Below are positions 32,532-43,251 of a stretch of DNA of 64,000 bases, in pieces. The stretch covers positions 121,094 to 185,093 of the forward strand of contig NZ_JFZG01000026.1 in assembly GCF_000607165.1 (NCBI RefSeq). Direction: 5' to 3'. A model generated the notes under the pieces. The model was not told the origin of the DNA, made no database searches, and saw only the letters and a list, made by a program, of their open reading frames with translations. The translations under genes were made by a program, and so were the position numbers. Origin of the DNA: Ralstonia pickettii (GTDB lineage Bacteria > Pseudomonadota > Gammaproteobacteria > Burkholderiales > Burkholderiaceae). Every line of letters begins with the position of its first letter. The first letter of the stretch is position 1.

Positions 32532-33769
32532 ACCTTGCCCCCACGCATCAGCACGCGGTTTTCATAGTCGATGCGCAGAAGCAGCGCGAGCGCCACGCAG
32601 TTCATCAGGATGCCCGAGCCGCCGTAGCTGACCATCGGCAGAGTCAGGCCCTTGGTTGGCAGCAGGCCGAGGTTCACACCCATGTTGATGAAGGCCTGCC
32701 AGCCGATCCAGATACCCAGGCCCTTGGCGACCAGGCCGGCGAACGTGCGGTCGAGCTGCAACGCGGTGCGACCGATCTCGAACGCGCGGCGCACCATCCA
32801 GTAGAACAGCAGGATCACGATCAGCACGCCGACGAAGCCTAGCTCCTCGCCGATCACGGCCAGGATGAAGTCGGTATGTGCTTCAGGCAGGTAGTGCAGC
32901 TTTTCGATGCTGCCGCCCAGGCCCACGCCGGTCCACTCGCCACGGCCGAAAGCGATGAGCGAGTGCGTAAGCTGGTAAGCCTTGCCCTGTGCGTATTCTT
33001 CTTGCCAGGGGTTCAGGTACGCGAAGATCCGCTCGCGCCGCCAGGGCGACGCCACGATCAGCAGCGAGAAGGTCGAAATTGCCGTCAGTACCAGCCCGCC
33101 GAACAGCTTGCCGTTCACGCCGCCCAGAAACAGGATGCCCATGGCCACGGCCGCGATCACCAGGAACGCGCCCATGTCCGGCTCCAACAGCAGGAGCGAG
33201 CCGACAAACGCCACGGCCACGCCCATCGGCAGGAAGCCCTTGCGCACGCTCTGCATCCAGTCCTGCTTGCGCACGGTGTAGTTGGCGGCGTACAGCACCA
33301 CCGCCAGCTTCATCAGCTCGGACGGCTGGAAGTTCATCACGCCCAGCGGCAGCCAGCGGCGCGCGCCGTTCACGCCCTTGCCCACGTGCGGGACGAGCAC
33401 GATCACCAACAGCACCAGCGCGATGATGAATAGCTTCGGTGCGTACTTGTCCCAGAACTTGACCGGAATCTGGAATGCGACGATCGCTCCGATGAGCCCG
33501 ATCACCAGCGAGAAAATGTGGCGAATCAGGAAGTGCCCGTTGCTGTAGTTGGCGTACTTGGGCGAATCCGGCAATGCGATCGACGCGGAATACACCATCA
33601 CCAGCCCGAGGCCGAGCAGCACGATCGCCACCCACATCAGCGGCTGGTCGTACTCCATCATCTTCGAGCGCGTGGGCTTGACCCCCGAAACAGCATCGCG
33701 CAGGCCTTCCCACGCATTGCCGATGGTCGCGCCGATGAAGCCGCTGCGCTTGATCTGGGTGTCGCTCAT
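32528..33769 (-). CDS. ftsW: Septal SEDS glycosyltransferase FtsW
   Basis: Polytopic SEDS protein that polymerises lipid II at the septum together with FtsI. It has 413 residues with about ten membrane helices. Conserved SEDS features include [10 protein letters not shown], the large periplasmic loop with [19 protein letters not shown], and the C-terminal [18 protein letters not shown] roughly 45-residue cytoplasmic N-terminus precedes the first helix. It overlaps murD and murG by 4 bp at each end. Confidence 0.97.
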   Translation of the reverse strand: MSDTQIKRSGFIGATIGNAWEGLRDAVSGVKPTRSKMMEYDQPLMWVAIVLLGLGLVMVYSASIALPDSPKYANYSNGHFLIRHIFSLVIGLIGAIVAFQIPVKFWDKYAPKLFIIALVLLVIVLVPHVGKGVNGARRWLPLGVMNFQPSELMKLAVVLYAANYTVRKQDWMQSVRKGFLPMGVAVAFVGSLLLLEPDMGAFLVIAAVAMGILFLGGVNGKLFGGLVLTAISTFSLLIVASPWRRERIFAYLNPWQEEYAQGKAYQLTHSLIAFGRGEWTGVGLGGSIEKLHYLPEAHTDFILAVIGEELGFVGVLIVILLFYWMVRRAFEIGRTALQLDRTFAGLVAKGLGIWIGWQAFINMGVNLGLLPTKGLTLPMVSYGGSGILMNCVALALLLRIDYENRVLMRGGKV

Positions 33770-35412
33770 AGGAGGACTCCTCGGTCTGCCGCCAACGCGG
33801 CCACGGCCTCGTGGAACACCTGGGCGCGGTGTTCATAGTTGCGGAACATGTCAAAGCTGGCACACGCCGGCGACAACAGCACGGCATCGCCCGGTTGCGC
33901 GTGCGCGGCGGCTTCCTGCACGGCGACTTCCAGCGTCGGGGCATCGACCAGCGTGACGCCGGTATTGGCCAGAGCCTCGCGAATCAGCGGCGCATCGCGG
34001 CCGATCAGCACGACGGCGCGCGCGTATTGCGCGACCGGCTCTGCCAGCGGCGAGAAATCCTGACCCTTGCCATCGCCACCCGCGATCAGCACGACGTGCT
34101 TGGACAAGCCCGAGAGTGCAGCTACCGTGGCGCCGACGTTGGTGCCCTTGCTATCGTCGAAGAATTCGATATCGTCAAACGCGGCGATCAGCTCGACGCG
34201 GTGCGGCTCGCCGGCGTAGTCGCGCAGGCCGTGCAGCAGCGCGCTCACCGGCAGGCCGATCGCCCGGCACAGTGCCAGCGCAGCCATCGCGTTGGTCGCG
34301 TTGTGCAAGCCACGGATGCGCAGTGCGTCGGCGGGCATCAGGCGCTTGAGGCGCACCGGCACCGGCGCTGCCGGCACGTTGTCGCTTTTCTTGCGGCGCG
34401 TGGGCTTGGGCAGATCGTCCTCATCGACTTCGGCCAATACGATCCAGGGCATGCCGCCATCGCGCAGCAGGCCGAGCGCATCGGGCGTGCCCGGCTCGTC
34501 GATACCGAACGTGATATCGCCGCCCTTCTTGCTGGCGAATGCCATCACGCCGGCGTCCTGACGGTTCAGCACACGCACGGTGTTGGCGCCGAAGATACGG
34601 CCCTTGGCTGTGGCATAGGCGTCCATCGTGCCGTGCCAGTCGAGGTGGTCCTGCGTGATGTTCAGGACGGTGGCGGCATCGGCGTCCAACGTGTGCGTGG
34701 TTTCGAGCTGAAAGCTGGAAAGCTCGAGCACCCACACGTCGGGCAGCGTGCCGGCGTCAACGCATTCGCCGAGCTTATCGAGCGCCGACGGACTGATGTT
34801 GCCTGCCACGCCGACAGTCTTGCCGGCGCGCTCCACCAAGGCGCCCGTGAGCGCCGTGGTGGTCGTCTTGCCGTTAGTCCCGGTGATGGCCAGCACGCGC
34901 GGTGTGTAGCCTTGCGCGGCCTTGAGACCCGCCAACGCGCGGGCAAACAATTCGATCTCGCCCCACACCGGCACGCTGCGCGCATTGGCGGCGCTCAGCA
35001 GCGCGGCGACGTTGGCATCCAGCGGCGACAGCCCGGGGCTGATCGCCACCAGCGTCACATCGTCCAGCAGCGACACGACGAACGGACCGCTAACGAATTC
35101 GGCATCCGGCACGTGTGCACGCAGTGTCGGCAGGTTGGCCGGTGCCTCGCGCGTGTCCGCCACACGCACTCGCGCGCCATGACGGGCACACCAGCGCGCC
35201 ATTGCCAAGCCGGACTCACCGAGACCGAGCACCAACACCACCGGCGAGTCGAAGTCGCCGAACATGCGCGGCGCCTGCGCGGTTTCAGCGGCGGGCATCG
35301 GCTCGGCAGAATCGAGCGTCGCAACAACGGCGTCCACGGCCGCTTCCGGCTGCGTGGCGTCCATGTCGTCCGGGCTGATCGATTCGGTCATGTCGGTCAT
35401 GTCCGTGTTCAC
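33766..35412 (-). CDS. murD: UDP-N-acetylmuramoylalanine--D-glutamate ligase
   Basis: Adds D-Glu to UDP-MurNAc-L-Ala. The proposed GTG start at 35412 overlaps the mraY stop by 4 bp (GTGA), matching the style of this cluster, and gives 548 residues; the ATG at 35400 is the alternative. Motifs include [30 protein letters not shown] and [11 protein letters not shown]. It is about 100 residues longer than E. coli MurD. The extra length is an acidic Ala/Glu-rich N-terminal extension of about 50 residues and an insertion around [20 protein letters not shown]. Confidence 0.95.
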   Translation of the reverse strand: MNTDMTDMTESISPDDMDATQPEAAVDAVVATLDSAEPMPAAETAQAPRMFGDFDSPVVLVLGLGESGLAMARWCARHGARVRVADTREAPANLPTLRAHVPDAEFVSGPFVVSLLDDVTLVAISPGLSPLDANVAALLSAANARSVPVWGEIELFARALAGLKAAQGYTPRVLAITGTNGKTTTTALTGALVERAGKTVGVAGNISPSALDKLGECVDAGTLPDVWVLELSSFQLETTHTLDADAATVLNITQDHLDWHGTMDAYATAKGRIFGANTVRVLNRQDAGVMAFASKKGGDITFGIDEPGTPDALGLLRDGGMPWIVLAEVDEDDLPKPTRRKKSDNVPAAPVPVRLKRLMPADALRIRGLHNATNAMAALALCRAIGLPVSALLHGLRDYAGEPHRVELIAAFDDIEFFDDSKGTNVGATVAALSGLSKHVVLIAGGDGKGQDFSPLAEPVAQYARAVVLIGRDAPLIREALANTGVTLVDAPTLEVAVQEAAAHAQPGDAVLLSPACASFDMFRNYEHRAQVFHEAVAALAADRGVLL

Positions 35413-36578
35413 CGCAGCTTCAGGGTCGACAGGCCGATCAGCACCAACATCATGGTGATGACCCAGAAGCGCACGACCACTTGCGTTTCCTTCCAGCCGG
35501 AGAGCTCGAAATGGTGATGCAGCGGTGCCATGCGGAACAGGCGCCGGCCCTCTCCATAACGCTTCTTGGTGAACTTGAACCACGTGACCTGCAGCATCAC
35601 GGAGACGGTCTCGGCTACGAAAATGCCGCCCATGATGAAGAGCACGATTTCCTGACGCACGATCACGGCGATCGTGCCCAGCGCGCCGCCAAGCGCCAGC
35701 GCGCCAACGTCACCCATGAACACCTGCGCCGGATGCGCGTTGAACCAAAGGAAGGCAAGCCCCGCCCCGGCCATCGCCGAGCAGAAGATCAGCAGCTCAC
35801 CTGCGCCCGGAATGTGCGGGAACAGCAGGTACTTGCTGTAGACGGCACTGCCCATCACGTAGGCAAACACGCCCAACGCACTGCCCACCAGCACGACCGG
35901 CATGATGACCAGGCCATCGAGGCCATCGGTCAGGTTCACGGCATTGCTGGAACCGACGATCACGAGGTACGTCAGGATGATGAAACCGAACACGCCCAGC
36001 GGGTAGCTGATCTCTTTGAAGAACGGCACGATCAGGTGCGACTTGGCCGGCAGGTTCAGTGACAGGCCGCTGCGCACCCAATCCATGAACAGCTCAAGCA
36101 CGCGCATGTTGCTCGTCTCGGACACCGAGAACGCCAGATAGGCCGCCGCAAACAGGCCGATCACGGTCTGCCAGAAGAACTTCTCGCGCGAAGACATACC
36201 CTTTGGATCGCGGTGCACGACTTTGCGGTAGTCATCCACCCAGCCGATCGCGCCATAGCCAAGCGTGACCAACAGCACGATCCAGATGAAGCGGTTACCC
36301 CAGTCCGCCCACAGCAGCGTCGACACGGCAATGCCGATGAGCACCAGCACACCGCCCATGGTGGGCGTGCCGGCCTTGACCAGGTGCGTCTGCGGACCGT
36401 AGCTGCGCACAGCCTGCCCGACTTTCAGTTCCGTCAGGCGACGAATCACAAACGGCCCGAACCCGAGGCCGATCACCAGCGCCGTGAGAGATGCCATCAC
36501 GGCGCGGAACGTCAGATAGTTGAAGACGCGCAGGAAGCCGTAGTCGTTCTGCAACCATTGCGCCAATGCCAATAACAT
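35409..36578 (-). CDS. mraY: Phospho-MurNAc-pentapeptide translocase
   Basis: Integral membrane enzyme that makes lipid I from UDP-MurNAc-pentapeptide and undecaprenyl phosphate. It has 389 residues with about ten helices. The Mg-binding GWVDDYRKV motif and [12 protein letters not shown] are intact, as is the C-terminal [13 protein letters not shown]. It lies 15 bp after murF and its stop overlaps the murD GTG. Confidence 0.98.
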   Translation of the reverse strand: MLLALAQWLQNDYGFLRVFNYLTFRAVMASLTALVIGLGFGPFVIRRLTELKVGQAVRSYGPQTHLVKAGTPTMGGVLVLIGIAVSTLLWADWGNRFIWIVLLVTLGYGAIGWVDDYRKVVHRDPKGMSSREKFFWQTVIGLFAAAYLAFSVSETSNMRVLELFMDWVRSGLSLNLPAKSHLIVPFFKEISYPLGVFGFIILTYLVIVGSSNAVNLTDGLDGLVIMPVVLVGSALGVFAYVMGSAVYSKYLLFPHIPGAGELLIFCSAMAGAGLAFLWFNAHPAQVFMGDVGALALGGALGTIAVIVRQEIVLFIMGGIFVAETVSVMLQVTWFKFTKKRYGEGRRLFRMAPLHHHFELSGWKETQVVVRFWVITMMLVLIGLSTLKLR

Positions 36579-36593
36579 GGGTTCTTGCTTCCC

Positions 36594-38030
36594 TTAATGC
36601 TGCTGTTGTGTGCTGGAACCGGCCGACAAATCCGCAACCGGGTCTTTCAAGACCAGCGCTTCCACAATGCGTTCCATCCGCATGAAGCGCGAGCCCTTCA
36701 CCAATACCGTCGCGGCCGGCGCAATGGCGGGCACGCCGTGTTCAATCAAGTCCTCTGCCGACGCAAAATGCTGCGCGCCTGCGCCGAATGCGTCGACCGT
36801 GTGGCGCGCAAGCTCGCCGGTTGCCAGCACTGCGTCGATGCCGTGCTCGCGCGCGTAAGCGCCGATTTCTTCGTGGAAAGCCGGGCCCTGCGAACCAACC
36901 TCGCCCATGTCACCCAGCACCAGCCAGCGCGGCGCCGGCAGCGTGACGAGCGCATCGATCGCCGCGCGCATCGAATCCGGGTTCGCGTTGTATGTGTCGT
37001 CGATGACGAGGCCGCCGTGCGTGCCCTGCTTGCGCTGCAGCCGCCCCTTGACCGGAGCAAAGTTGCCCAGCGCTTGTGCGATCACCTCGGGAGCGACACC
37101 GGCCGCCAGCGCGCATGCCGTCGCGGCCAGCGCATTGCGTGCGTTGTGCAGACCGAGCAGCGGCAAGGTGATGACGAAGCGCTGGCCAGGGGCCTGCACA
37201 TGAATGCGTTGACCGTCGGCGGTGTCCACCACCGTGCCTGTCACAGCCCCGGCCTCGATACCGAAATCGAGCACGCGGCGCGCACCGGCCGCGGCCTGCC
37301 ACACCGGCGCATATTCGCCACCGTTGGCCGCGTCGCGCGGGAACACCCCCACGCCATCGGCCGGCAACGCTGCCAGCACGGCGGCGTGTTCTTCAGCCAC
37401 CGCTTCCACGCTGACCATGAATTCCTGGTGCTCGCGCTGGGCGTTGTTGATCATCGCCACGGTCGGCTGGGCAATGGCGGCCAGCACGGCCGTCTCGCCC
37501 GGATGATTCATCCCGAGTTCGAGCACGGCCAGCTTGTGTTGCGCGTTCAAGCGGAACAGCGTGAGCGGCAGGCCGATGTCGTTGTTGAAGTTGCCGGCGG
37601 TCGCCAGGCGGGCGTCTTCACCTACGGCCTGCGCGAAGATCGCGGAGATCATTTCCTTGACCGTGGTCTTGCCGTTGCTGCCTGTCACGGCGACGACGGG
37701 AATCGGGAACTGGCGGCGCCAGCCGGCGGCAAGTTGGCCCAGGCCGATGCGCGTATCTGCAACGGTCAGCACGGCCACGTTGGTCACATCCAGCGTGGCA
37801 GCAGGTGCGCGCGACACCAGCACGGCGGCAGCGCCACGCGCCACCACCTCAGGCAGGAAATCGTGTGCATCGAAACGCTCGCCGATCAGCGCGACGAACA
37901 GGTCGCCGGGCTGCACGGCTCGGCTGTCAGTCGTCACGCGCAGGATCGCCGCGTCGGGGCCAGCCAGATGGGCGCCGGCCATCCAGGCAGCGGCGTCGGT
38001 GGCATGCATCATCACGGTCTGGGCGCTCAT
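36594..38030 (-). CDS. murF: UDP-MurNAc-tripeptide D-Ala-D-Ala ligase
   Basis: Adds D-Ala-D-Ala to complete the pentapeptide. It has 478 residues. The ATP loop is TGSNGKTTVKEMI, the central domain carries NNDIGLPLTLFRL and ELGMNHPGE, and DDTYNANPDSM is a MurF signature. The stop overlap with murE is 4 bp at its 5' end. Confidence 0.98.
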   Translation of the reverse strand: MSAQTVMMHATDAAAWMAGAHLAGPDAAILRVTTDSRAVQPGDLFVALIGERFDAHDFLPEVVARGAAAVLVSRAPAATLDVTNVAVLTVADTRIGLGQLAAGWRRQFPIPVVAVTGSNGKTTVKEMISAIFAQAVGEDARLATAGNFNNDIGLPLTLFRLNAQHKLAVLELGMNHPGETAVLAAIAQPTVAMINNAQREHQEFMVSVEAVAEEHAAVLAALPADGVGVFPRDAANGGEYAPVWQAAAGARRVLDFGIEAGAVTGTVVDTADGQRIHVQAPGQRFVITLPLLGLHNARNALAATACALAAGVAPEVIAQALGNFAPVKGRLQRKQGTHGGLVIDDTYNANPDSMRAAIDALVTLPAPRWLVLGDMGEVGSQGPAFHEEIGAYAREHGIDAVLATGELARHTVDAFGAGAQHFASAEDLIEHGVPAIAPAATVLVKGSRFMRMERIVEALVLKDPVADLSAGSSTQQQH

Positions 38031-39571
38031 GCATTCACCCCGCGGGCTGCAAGCGCCAGGCGCACATGCTCCTGATCGGAGAACGGTCGCTTGCGACCGG
38101 CAATCTCCTGCGTCGATTCATGCCCCTTGCCGGCCACGACGATCACGTCATGCGCATCGGCGTGCCGCACGGCATGCAGGATGGCAGCCGCGCGGTCTTC
38201 GATCTGGGTGGCGGCACGCGGGTTGTCCATGCCGTCGGCGATCTCGTCGAGGATGTGCTGAGGATCTTCGCTGCGCGGGTTGTCGGAGGTCAGCACAACG
38301 TGCGGCGCCAGGCGCTCGGCGATGGCGCCCATGTGCGGACGCTTGCCGGGGTCGCGGTCGCCGCCACAGCCGAACACGGCCCACAACTTGCCGCCGCGCG
38401 CCTCGGTAATCGGCCCAAGCGCACGCAGCGTCTGCTCCAGCGCGTCGGGCGTGTGGGCGTAATCGACCACCACCAGCGGACCGTCTTCGCCGCCGAAACG
38501 CTCCATGCGGCCGCTCACGGGTTGCAGCTTTTCCAGGCGCGCGATGGCGTCCTGCCACGGCACGCCAGCGGCCAGCAATGCGCCCAGCACACCGAGAAGA
38601 TTCGATACGTTGAACAAACCCACCGTGGGCGCATGGACGGTTGCATGGCCAAAACTGCCGTCCACGTCGAATGTCGTTCCGGTGCGGTGCGCACGCACGT
38701 TGCTGGCGCGCAGCCATTGCTTGGCACCGTGCCGCGCAGCGGCTTCGCCGTCGATGCCGTATTCGATGGTTTCGACATCGGCTCGGGCGCTCTGCAGCAA
38801 GCGCACACCGGCTGCGTCGTCGCGGTTGATGACGGCTGCACGCAGGCCCGGCCAGCCGAACAGGCGCGCCTTGGCGAGTTCGTACTCGGCCATCGTGCCG
38901 TGATAGTCGAGGTGATCCTGCGTGAGGTTGGTGAACACCGCGATGTCGAAGCAAGTGCCATCGACGCGGCCTTGCTCCAGACCATGCGACGACACTTCCA
39001 TGGCGATGGCGCGGGCACCCGCACGGTGCAGATCGGCGAGGCTGTGCTGCAGCTGGATGGCATCCGGCGTGGTAAAGCCGGTAGCGGCCAGCGCATCGAC
39101 AAACCCGGTGCCGAGCGTACCCACCACTGCGCAACGCTGGCCGTGTTTGGTCAGCGCCTGCGCAATCCATTGCGAACAAGATGTCTTGCCGTTGGTGCCC
39201 GTCACGCCAATCACACGCAAGGCATCCGGGCCCGGCACGCCGTACCACTGTGCCGCCAGCGGCCCGGCCAGTTCAGCCAGACCGTCTACGGGCAGGATGC
39301 GCACGGGCGCGTCTGCGGGCATTGCATAGCCATGGGCTTCGGCCAGCACGGCGGAAGCGCCAGCCTCGATCGCCTGCGGAATATGCGGACGGCCATCGCC
39401 GCGCTGGCGCACATTGCCGAGCACGTAGGCGACGAACACGTCGCCGGTCTTGAGCTTGCGCGTGTCGCTGGTGAGGTCGGCACCCGCCGGCGCCTGGGCG
39501 CGCAGCCAATCCACCACGGGCGCGAGGCGCGCGGCGATGGTCGGGCGGTCAGAGGTGGGCTTGATTGTCAT
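38027..39571 (-). CDS. murE: UDP-MurNAc-L-Ala-D-Glu--meso-diaminopimelate ligase
   Basis: Adds the third stem residue. It has 514 residues. The ATP loop is GTNGKTSCSQW. The DNPRSEDP motif is the meso-DAP specificity signature, so the wall is expected to be DAP-type as in other Gram-negatives. It overlaps ftsI and murF by 4 bp at each end. Confidence 0.98.
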   Translation of the reverse strand: MTIKPTSDRPTIAARLAPVVDWLRAQAPAGADLTSDTRKLKTGDVFVAYVLGNVRQRGDGRPHIPQAIEAGASAVLAEAHGYAMPADAPVRILPVDGLAELAGPLAAQWYGVPGPDALRVIGVTGTNGKTSCSQWIAQALTKHGQRCAVVGTLGTGFVDALAATGFTTPDAIQLQHSLADLHRAGARAIAMEVSSHGLEQGRVDGTCFDIAVFTNLTQDHLDYHGTMAEYELAKARLFGWPGLRAAVINRDDAAGVRLLQSARADVETIEYGIDGEAAARHGAKQWLRASNVRAHRTGTTFDVDGSFGHATVHAPTVGLFNVSNLLGVLGALLAAGVPWQDAIARLEKLQPVSGRMERFGGEDGPLVVVDYAHTPDALEQTLRALGPITEARGGKLWAVFGCGGDRDPGKRPHMGAIAERLAPHVVLTSDNPRSEDPQHILDEIADGMDNPRAATQIEDRAAAILHAVRHADAHDVIVVAGKGHESTQEIAGRKRPFSDQEHVRLALAARGVNA

Positions 39572-41355
39572 TGCAGCCCCCCCACCGGCTCTTCCGGCAC
39601 GTCCGGGGTCATCACGAGTTGTCGCACCGGCGAATCCGGCGGCACGTTCAACGCACGCAGGGTGCCACCCACGATTTGGGAGAACACGGGGCCGGCCGCG
39701 CCGCCGCCATAGCGGTTACCCACGGTGGGCTCGTCCACGCTCACCGCCACGATGATGCGCGGGTTCGACATCGGCGCCAGGCCGATAAACGAGGCGCGAT
39801 ACTTCGAGCGGTCATAGCCGCGCCCGGTGTGCTTCCACGCTGTGCCGGTTTTGCCGCCGACGCGGTAGCCCATCACCTGGGCCTGCGGTGCGGTGCCGCC
39901 GGGCGCCGTCACGGTCTCAAGCATCTGACGGACCTGCCGCGCCACCTCCGGCGAAATCACGCGCTCGCCCTGCGGCGGCTGGCCATCAGTGCGGTACATC
40001 GTGATCGGGATCAGCTCGCCATCGTGCGCGAAGATGGTGTACGCATGTGCAATCTGGAACAGCGACACCGACAGGCCGTAGCCGTACGACATGGTCGCCT
40101 GCTCGATGCGGCGCCATTTGTTTGCCGGTCGCAGCCGCCCTGCCACCGCGCCCGGAAAGCCGATCTTCGGCGCCTGCCCCAAGCCAACGCTGGTGAACAT
40201 GTCCCACATTTCCTGCGGCTTGAGCATCATCGCGATCTTGGTCGTACCGATGTTGCTGGAGTGCTGAATCACTTGCGCGACCGTCAGCGTGCCGTAGTTG
40301 CCGGTATCGGAAATGGTCGCGCCTTCAAAGCTGTATTTGCCGTTGGTTTGTACCAGCGTGGTGGGCGTCACGCGCTTGAGCTGCAGCGCCAGGCTGATGG
40401 TGATCGGCTTCATCATCGAGCCGGGCTCGAAGGTGTCGGTCAGCACGCGGTTGCGCAGTTGCTCGCCCGAGAGGCGGCTTCGGTCGTTCGGGTTGTAGGT
40501 CGGATAGTTGGCGAGCGCCAGCACCTCGCCGGTCTGCGCATCCAGCACGATCGCACTGGCGGCCTTTGCGCGGGTACGCTCAATGGCGGCCTTCAGTTCG
40601 TTGAACGTCAGGTACTGGATCTTGGCGTCGATCGACAGCGTCTGATCATGCCCATCACGCGGGGCCTTGAGCACCCCCACGTCTTCCACCACGCGGCCCA
40701 GCCGATCCTTGATCACCTGACGCTGGCCGGCGGCACCCGCGAGGTCGGACTCGCGCGCCAGCTCCATGCCTTCCTGGCCTTTGTCCTCGACGTTGGTGAA
40801 CCCGACGATGTGCGCCATCGCCTCGCCTTCCGGATAGAAGCGCTTGTACTCACGCGTCTGATAGATGCCTTCGATCTTCAGCGCGGCGATTTGGTCGGCC
40901 ACCTCGGGCAGCACCTGGCGCTTGAGGTAGACAAAGCCTTTGTCTTCCCCCAGCTTGCCCGAAAGCTCCTTGTTGTTCATGTCAAGCAGCTTGGCGAGCT
41001 TCTTCATGTCTTCGCCAGGCACGTTGTTGGGCACGTCTTCCGGCACGGCCCAGATGGCCTTCACCGGCAGACTCGTGGCCAGCACCAGACCATTGCGATC
41101 GAGAATCTTGCCGCGCGTGGCCGGCAATTCCAGCGTGCGCTGGAAGCGCTTCTTGCCCTCGACTTCATAGAAGCGGTTGCCAGGACCTTGAATCCACAGC
41201 GCGCGGCCGATCAGTGCCAAGAACGCCGCGAACATCAGGAACACGACCAGCTTCGAGCGCCACATCGGCAGGCGCAGGCCAAGCACAGGGCTGGCAGAGA
41301 ACTGGCCCAGGCGCGCGCGCGCCGTGGTGCCGTTGGACTTGCGTGCGCCGCTCAT
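39568..41355 (-). CDS. ftsI: Septal transpeptidase FtsI (PBP3)
   Basis: Class B penicillin-binding protein that cross-links septal peptidoglycan. It has 595 residues: a basic cytoplasmic tail (about 1-32), one membrane helix (about 33-52), a PBP dimer/pedestal domain (about 70-230), and a transpeptidase domain (about 265-570). The SxxK motif is SMMK in FEPGSMMKP, the SxN motif is SSN in IQHSSNIGT, and KTG is in GGKTGTAWK. It overlaps ftsL and murE by 4 bp. Confidence 0.98.
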   Translation of the reverse strand: MSGARKSNGTTARARLGQFSASPVLGLRLPMWRSKLVVFLMFAAFLALIGRALWIQGPGNRFYEVEGKKRFQRTLELPATRGKILDRNGLVLATSLPVKAIWAVPEDVPNNVPGEDMKKLAKLLDMNNKELSGKLGEDKGFVYLKRQVLPEVADQIAALKIEGIYQTREYKRFYPEGEAMAHIVGFTNVEDKGQEGMELARESDLAGAAGQRQVIKDRLGRVVEDVGVLKAPRDGHDQTLSIDAKIQYLTFNELKAAIERTRAKAASAIVLDAQTGEVLALANYPTYNPNDRSRLSGEQLRNRVLTDTFEPGSMMKPITISLALQLKRVTPTTLVQTNGKYSFEGATISDTGNYGTLTVAQVIQHSSNIGTTKIAMMLKPQEMWDMFTSVGLGQAPKIGFPGAVAGRLRPANKWRRIEQATMSYGYGLSVSLFQIAHAYTIFAHDGELIPITMYRTDGQPPQGERVISPEVARQVRQMLETVTAPGGTAPQAQVMGYRVGGKTGTAWKHTGRGYDRSKYRASFIGLAPMSNPRIIVAVSVDEPTVGNRYGGGAAGPVFSQIVGGTLRALNVPPDSPVRQLVMTPDVPEEPVGGLQ

Positions 41356-41696
41356 GGCTGTACTCCGGAAGCCGTGGGCGCGCTCGCCGCTGCCGAGGAC
41401 GCCCCGGAGGCCCCCCCTGCTGCCGGCAGATCGGCAAACCCCTGCAGATACTGCGTGCGACCCGCCTGCGCGGGCGACATCTTCAATTGCTTGCTCGCGA
41501 TGTCGGCAATGCGAGCGCTCTTGCCCAGCGCGCTCTGCTCATATTGCAGGCGCGACCAGTCGGTGTTGAGTTGCTTCTCTTCCGCCTGCGCGCGATCCAG
41601 CGCGACAAACAGTTGCCGCGCCTGATGCTGTGCGTTGACCAGCGACAGCGCGCACAGCACCAGCGCAGTCAGCAGGAACATGTTCAGGCGGTTCAT
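41352..41696 (-). CDS. ftsL: Cell division protein FtsL
   Basis: Small bitopic protein that pairs with FtsB and FtsQ and activates FtsWI. The start at 41696 (MNRLNMFLLTALVLCALSLV) gives 114 residues. A membrane helix (about 5-22) is followed by a coiled-coil region (about 30-80). The C-terminal 30 residues are an Ala/Gly/Ser-rich tail unusual for the core family. It follows rsmH by 19 bp and overlaps ftsI by 4 bp. Confidence 0.93.
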   Translation of the reverse strand: MNRLNMFLLTALVLCALSLVNAQHQARQLFVALDRAQAEEKQLNTDWSRLQYEQSALGKSARIADIASKQLKMSPAQAGRTQYLQGFADLPAAGGASGASSAAASAPTASGVQP

Positions 41697-41715
41697 GGCG
41701 TGCGTCTCCGTCGGC

Positions 41716-42675
41716 TCAGCAACGCTCGGCCACGCGCATGATGGCCGAGCGCGCACGCGGGTTGGCCGACACCTCGGCCTCCGACGGCTTCACGCGGCCA
41801 AGCAGGCGCAACTGCGGCGCCGGCAGCTCATGCGCACGCAGCGGCGCCCGACGCAGTTCCGGCGCGGCGGATTGCTCCGGGCGCGCCAGGGCCTGCATAA
41901 AGCGCTTGACGATGCGGTCTTCCAGCGAATGGAAGCTGATCACGACGAGACGTCCCCCCTGTTCCAGGCGTTCAAAGGCGGCCTTCAGACCGGTTTCGAG
42001 GTCCGCAAGCTCTTGATTGACGTGAATCCGTAAAGCTTGAAAGGTGCGGGTCGCAGGGTCTTGGCCCTTCTCGCGTGTTTTGACGGCTTGCGCCACGAGC
42101 GCGGCAAGCTCGGATGTGCGATCGAGAGGACCTCGATCCCCGGATTGGCCCCGGCGAGCAACAATCGCCTTTGCAATCTGTACAGCAAACCGTTCTTCCC
42201 CATAGTCCCGTATCACCCTCGCAATGTCGCGCTCATCAGCCTCGGCCAGCCATTGGGCTGCGGTGATGCCGCGCGTGGTGTCCATCCGCATGTCGAGCGG
42301 GCCATCCATCCGGAACGAGAAGCCACGTGCGCCTTCGTCGATCTGCGGCGAGCTGATGCCGAGATCGAGCAGCACGCCGGCCACCCGTTCAATGCCGCGC
42401 GCATCCAGAGCCGAGGCCATCTGCGCGAAGCTGTCATGCTCAATAGCGAAGCGGGCATCCTCTACGGTGCCCGCTTCGGTGATTGCTGCCGGGTCCTTGT
42501 CGAAGGCGACAAGTCTGCCGCCGGGCCCCAGCCGTTTCAGGATGAGCCGGCTGTGCCCGCCTCTCCCGAAGGTTCCATCGATATAGATGCCGTCGTCGCG
42601 CCAGATGAGCGCATCGACCGCTTCGTCTAAGAGCACCGTCTGATGGCGCAGTCCCGTACTGGCTTGGGTTGTCAT
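41716..42675 (-). CDS. rsmH: 16S rRNA m4C1402 methyltransferase
   Basis: Methylates N4 of C1402 in 16S rRNA. It has 319 residues. It starts [20 protein letters not shown], with the SAM-binding [10 protein letters not shown] and the family block [21 protein letters not shown]. The C-terminal [13 protein letters not shown] is also conserved. It follows mraZ by 9 bp. Confidence 0.98.
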   Translation of the reverse strand: MTTQASTGLRHQTVLLDEAVDALIWRDDGIYIDGTFGRGGHSRLILKRLGPGGRLVAFDKDPAAITEAGTVEDARFAIEHDSFAQMASALDARGIERVAGVLLDLGISSPQIDEGARGFSFRMDGPLDMRMDTTRGITAAQWLAEADERDIARVIRDYGEERFAVQIAKAIVARRGQSGDRGPLDRTSELAALVAQAVKTREKGQDPATRTFQALRIHVNQELADLETGLKAAFERLEQGGRLVVISFHSLEDRIVKRFMQALARPEQSAAPELRRAPLRAHELPAPQLRLLGRVKPSEAEVSANPRARSAIMRVAERC

Positions 42676-42684
42676 CGTGCGTCA

Positions 42685-43113
42685 TCAAAAGGAGAAATTC
42701 TTGAGGGCGTCGGGCATGCCTTGCGCCATGGCGGCTTGCTCCTTCGCGGTGTACGTGGCGGCGTCCCAGACTTCGAAGTGGCTGCCCATGCCGAGCAGCA
42801 TCACGTCACGTTCAAGGGAGGCAGCCGTGCGCAGTTCTGGGGTGATGAGGACGCGGCCGGCGGTATCGAGTTCGACATCGGCGGCGCTGCCCAGGAAGAT
42901 CCGTTTCCACCAGTGGGCTTCCATCGGGAGCGCGGCGATGCGCTCGCGAAAGCGTTCCCACTCGGGGCGCGGAAACAGCATGAGGCAACCGTCCGGGTGC
43001 TTGGTCACAGTCACCCGGCCCTCGGCCTGCAGCTGGAGCGCTTCGCGGTGCCGCGACGGAATGGACATCCGCCCCTTGGCATCCAGCGTCAGCGCCGACG
43101 CACCCTGGAACAC
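42685..43113 (-). CDS. mraZ: Transcriptional regulator MraZ
   Basis: AbrB-like DNA-binding repressor of the dcw cluster. It has 142 residues and starts at a GTG (43111-43113, [18 protein letters not shown]), preceded by GGAGAGAG. Both DxxGR motifs are present: [13 protein letters not shown] near the N-terminus and [13 protein letters not shown] in the second half. It is the first gene of the cluster and sits just downstream of a four-repeat operator at 43190-43224, so autoregulation is expected. Confidence 0.97.
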   Translation of the reverse strand: MFQGASALTLDAKGRMSIPSRHREALQLQAEGRVTVTKHPDGCLMLFPRPEWERFRERIAALPMEAHWWKRIFLGSAADVELDTAGRVLITPELRTAASLERDVMLLGMGSHFEVWDAATYTAKEQAAMAQGMPDALKNFSF

Positions 43114-43189
43114 GTTGGTTTCTCTCTCCGTGTGGCGATTCGATCGCCACTCACCTTGCCGTCAACTGGCCTGCAAACGGCCTCTTTAA

Positions 43190-43224
43190 ACCACAAAACT
43201 ACACTTTCTGACACTGTTTCCCAC
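43190..43224 (-). promoter_or_regulatory. MraZ operator: four tandem repeats with 10-bp period
   Basis: On the minus strand the pentamers GTGGG, GTGTC, GTGTA and GTGGT start exactly 10 bp apart (43220-43224, 43210-43214, 43200-43204, 43190-43194), separated by 5-bp spacers. This matches the known MraZ site design of TGGGN repeats with 5-bp spacers. The array begins inside the -10 of the predicted mraZ promoter and runs into the early transcribed region, a good position for repression. Confidence 0.8.
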
Positions 43225-43251
43225 TTTAGAGGAACGACTTTAGGCGGTCAA
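43223..43251 (-). promoter_or_regulatory. Sigma-70 promoter of the dcw cluster (Pmra)
   Basis: On the minus strand TTGACC (43246-43251) and TAAAGT (43223-43228) are separated by exactly 17 bp. Transcription would start near 43216, giving a leader of about 100 nt before mraZ. The -10 overlaps the first MraZ repeat by two bases. Confidence 0.75.

Noticed and set aside
39565..41625. 686-codon plus-strand frame opposite ftsI
   Set aside because: It mirrors ftsI and ftsL codon by codon, shows shadow composition and has no domain.
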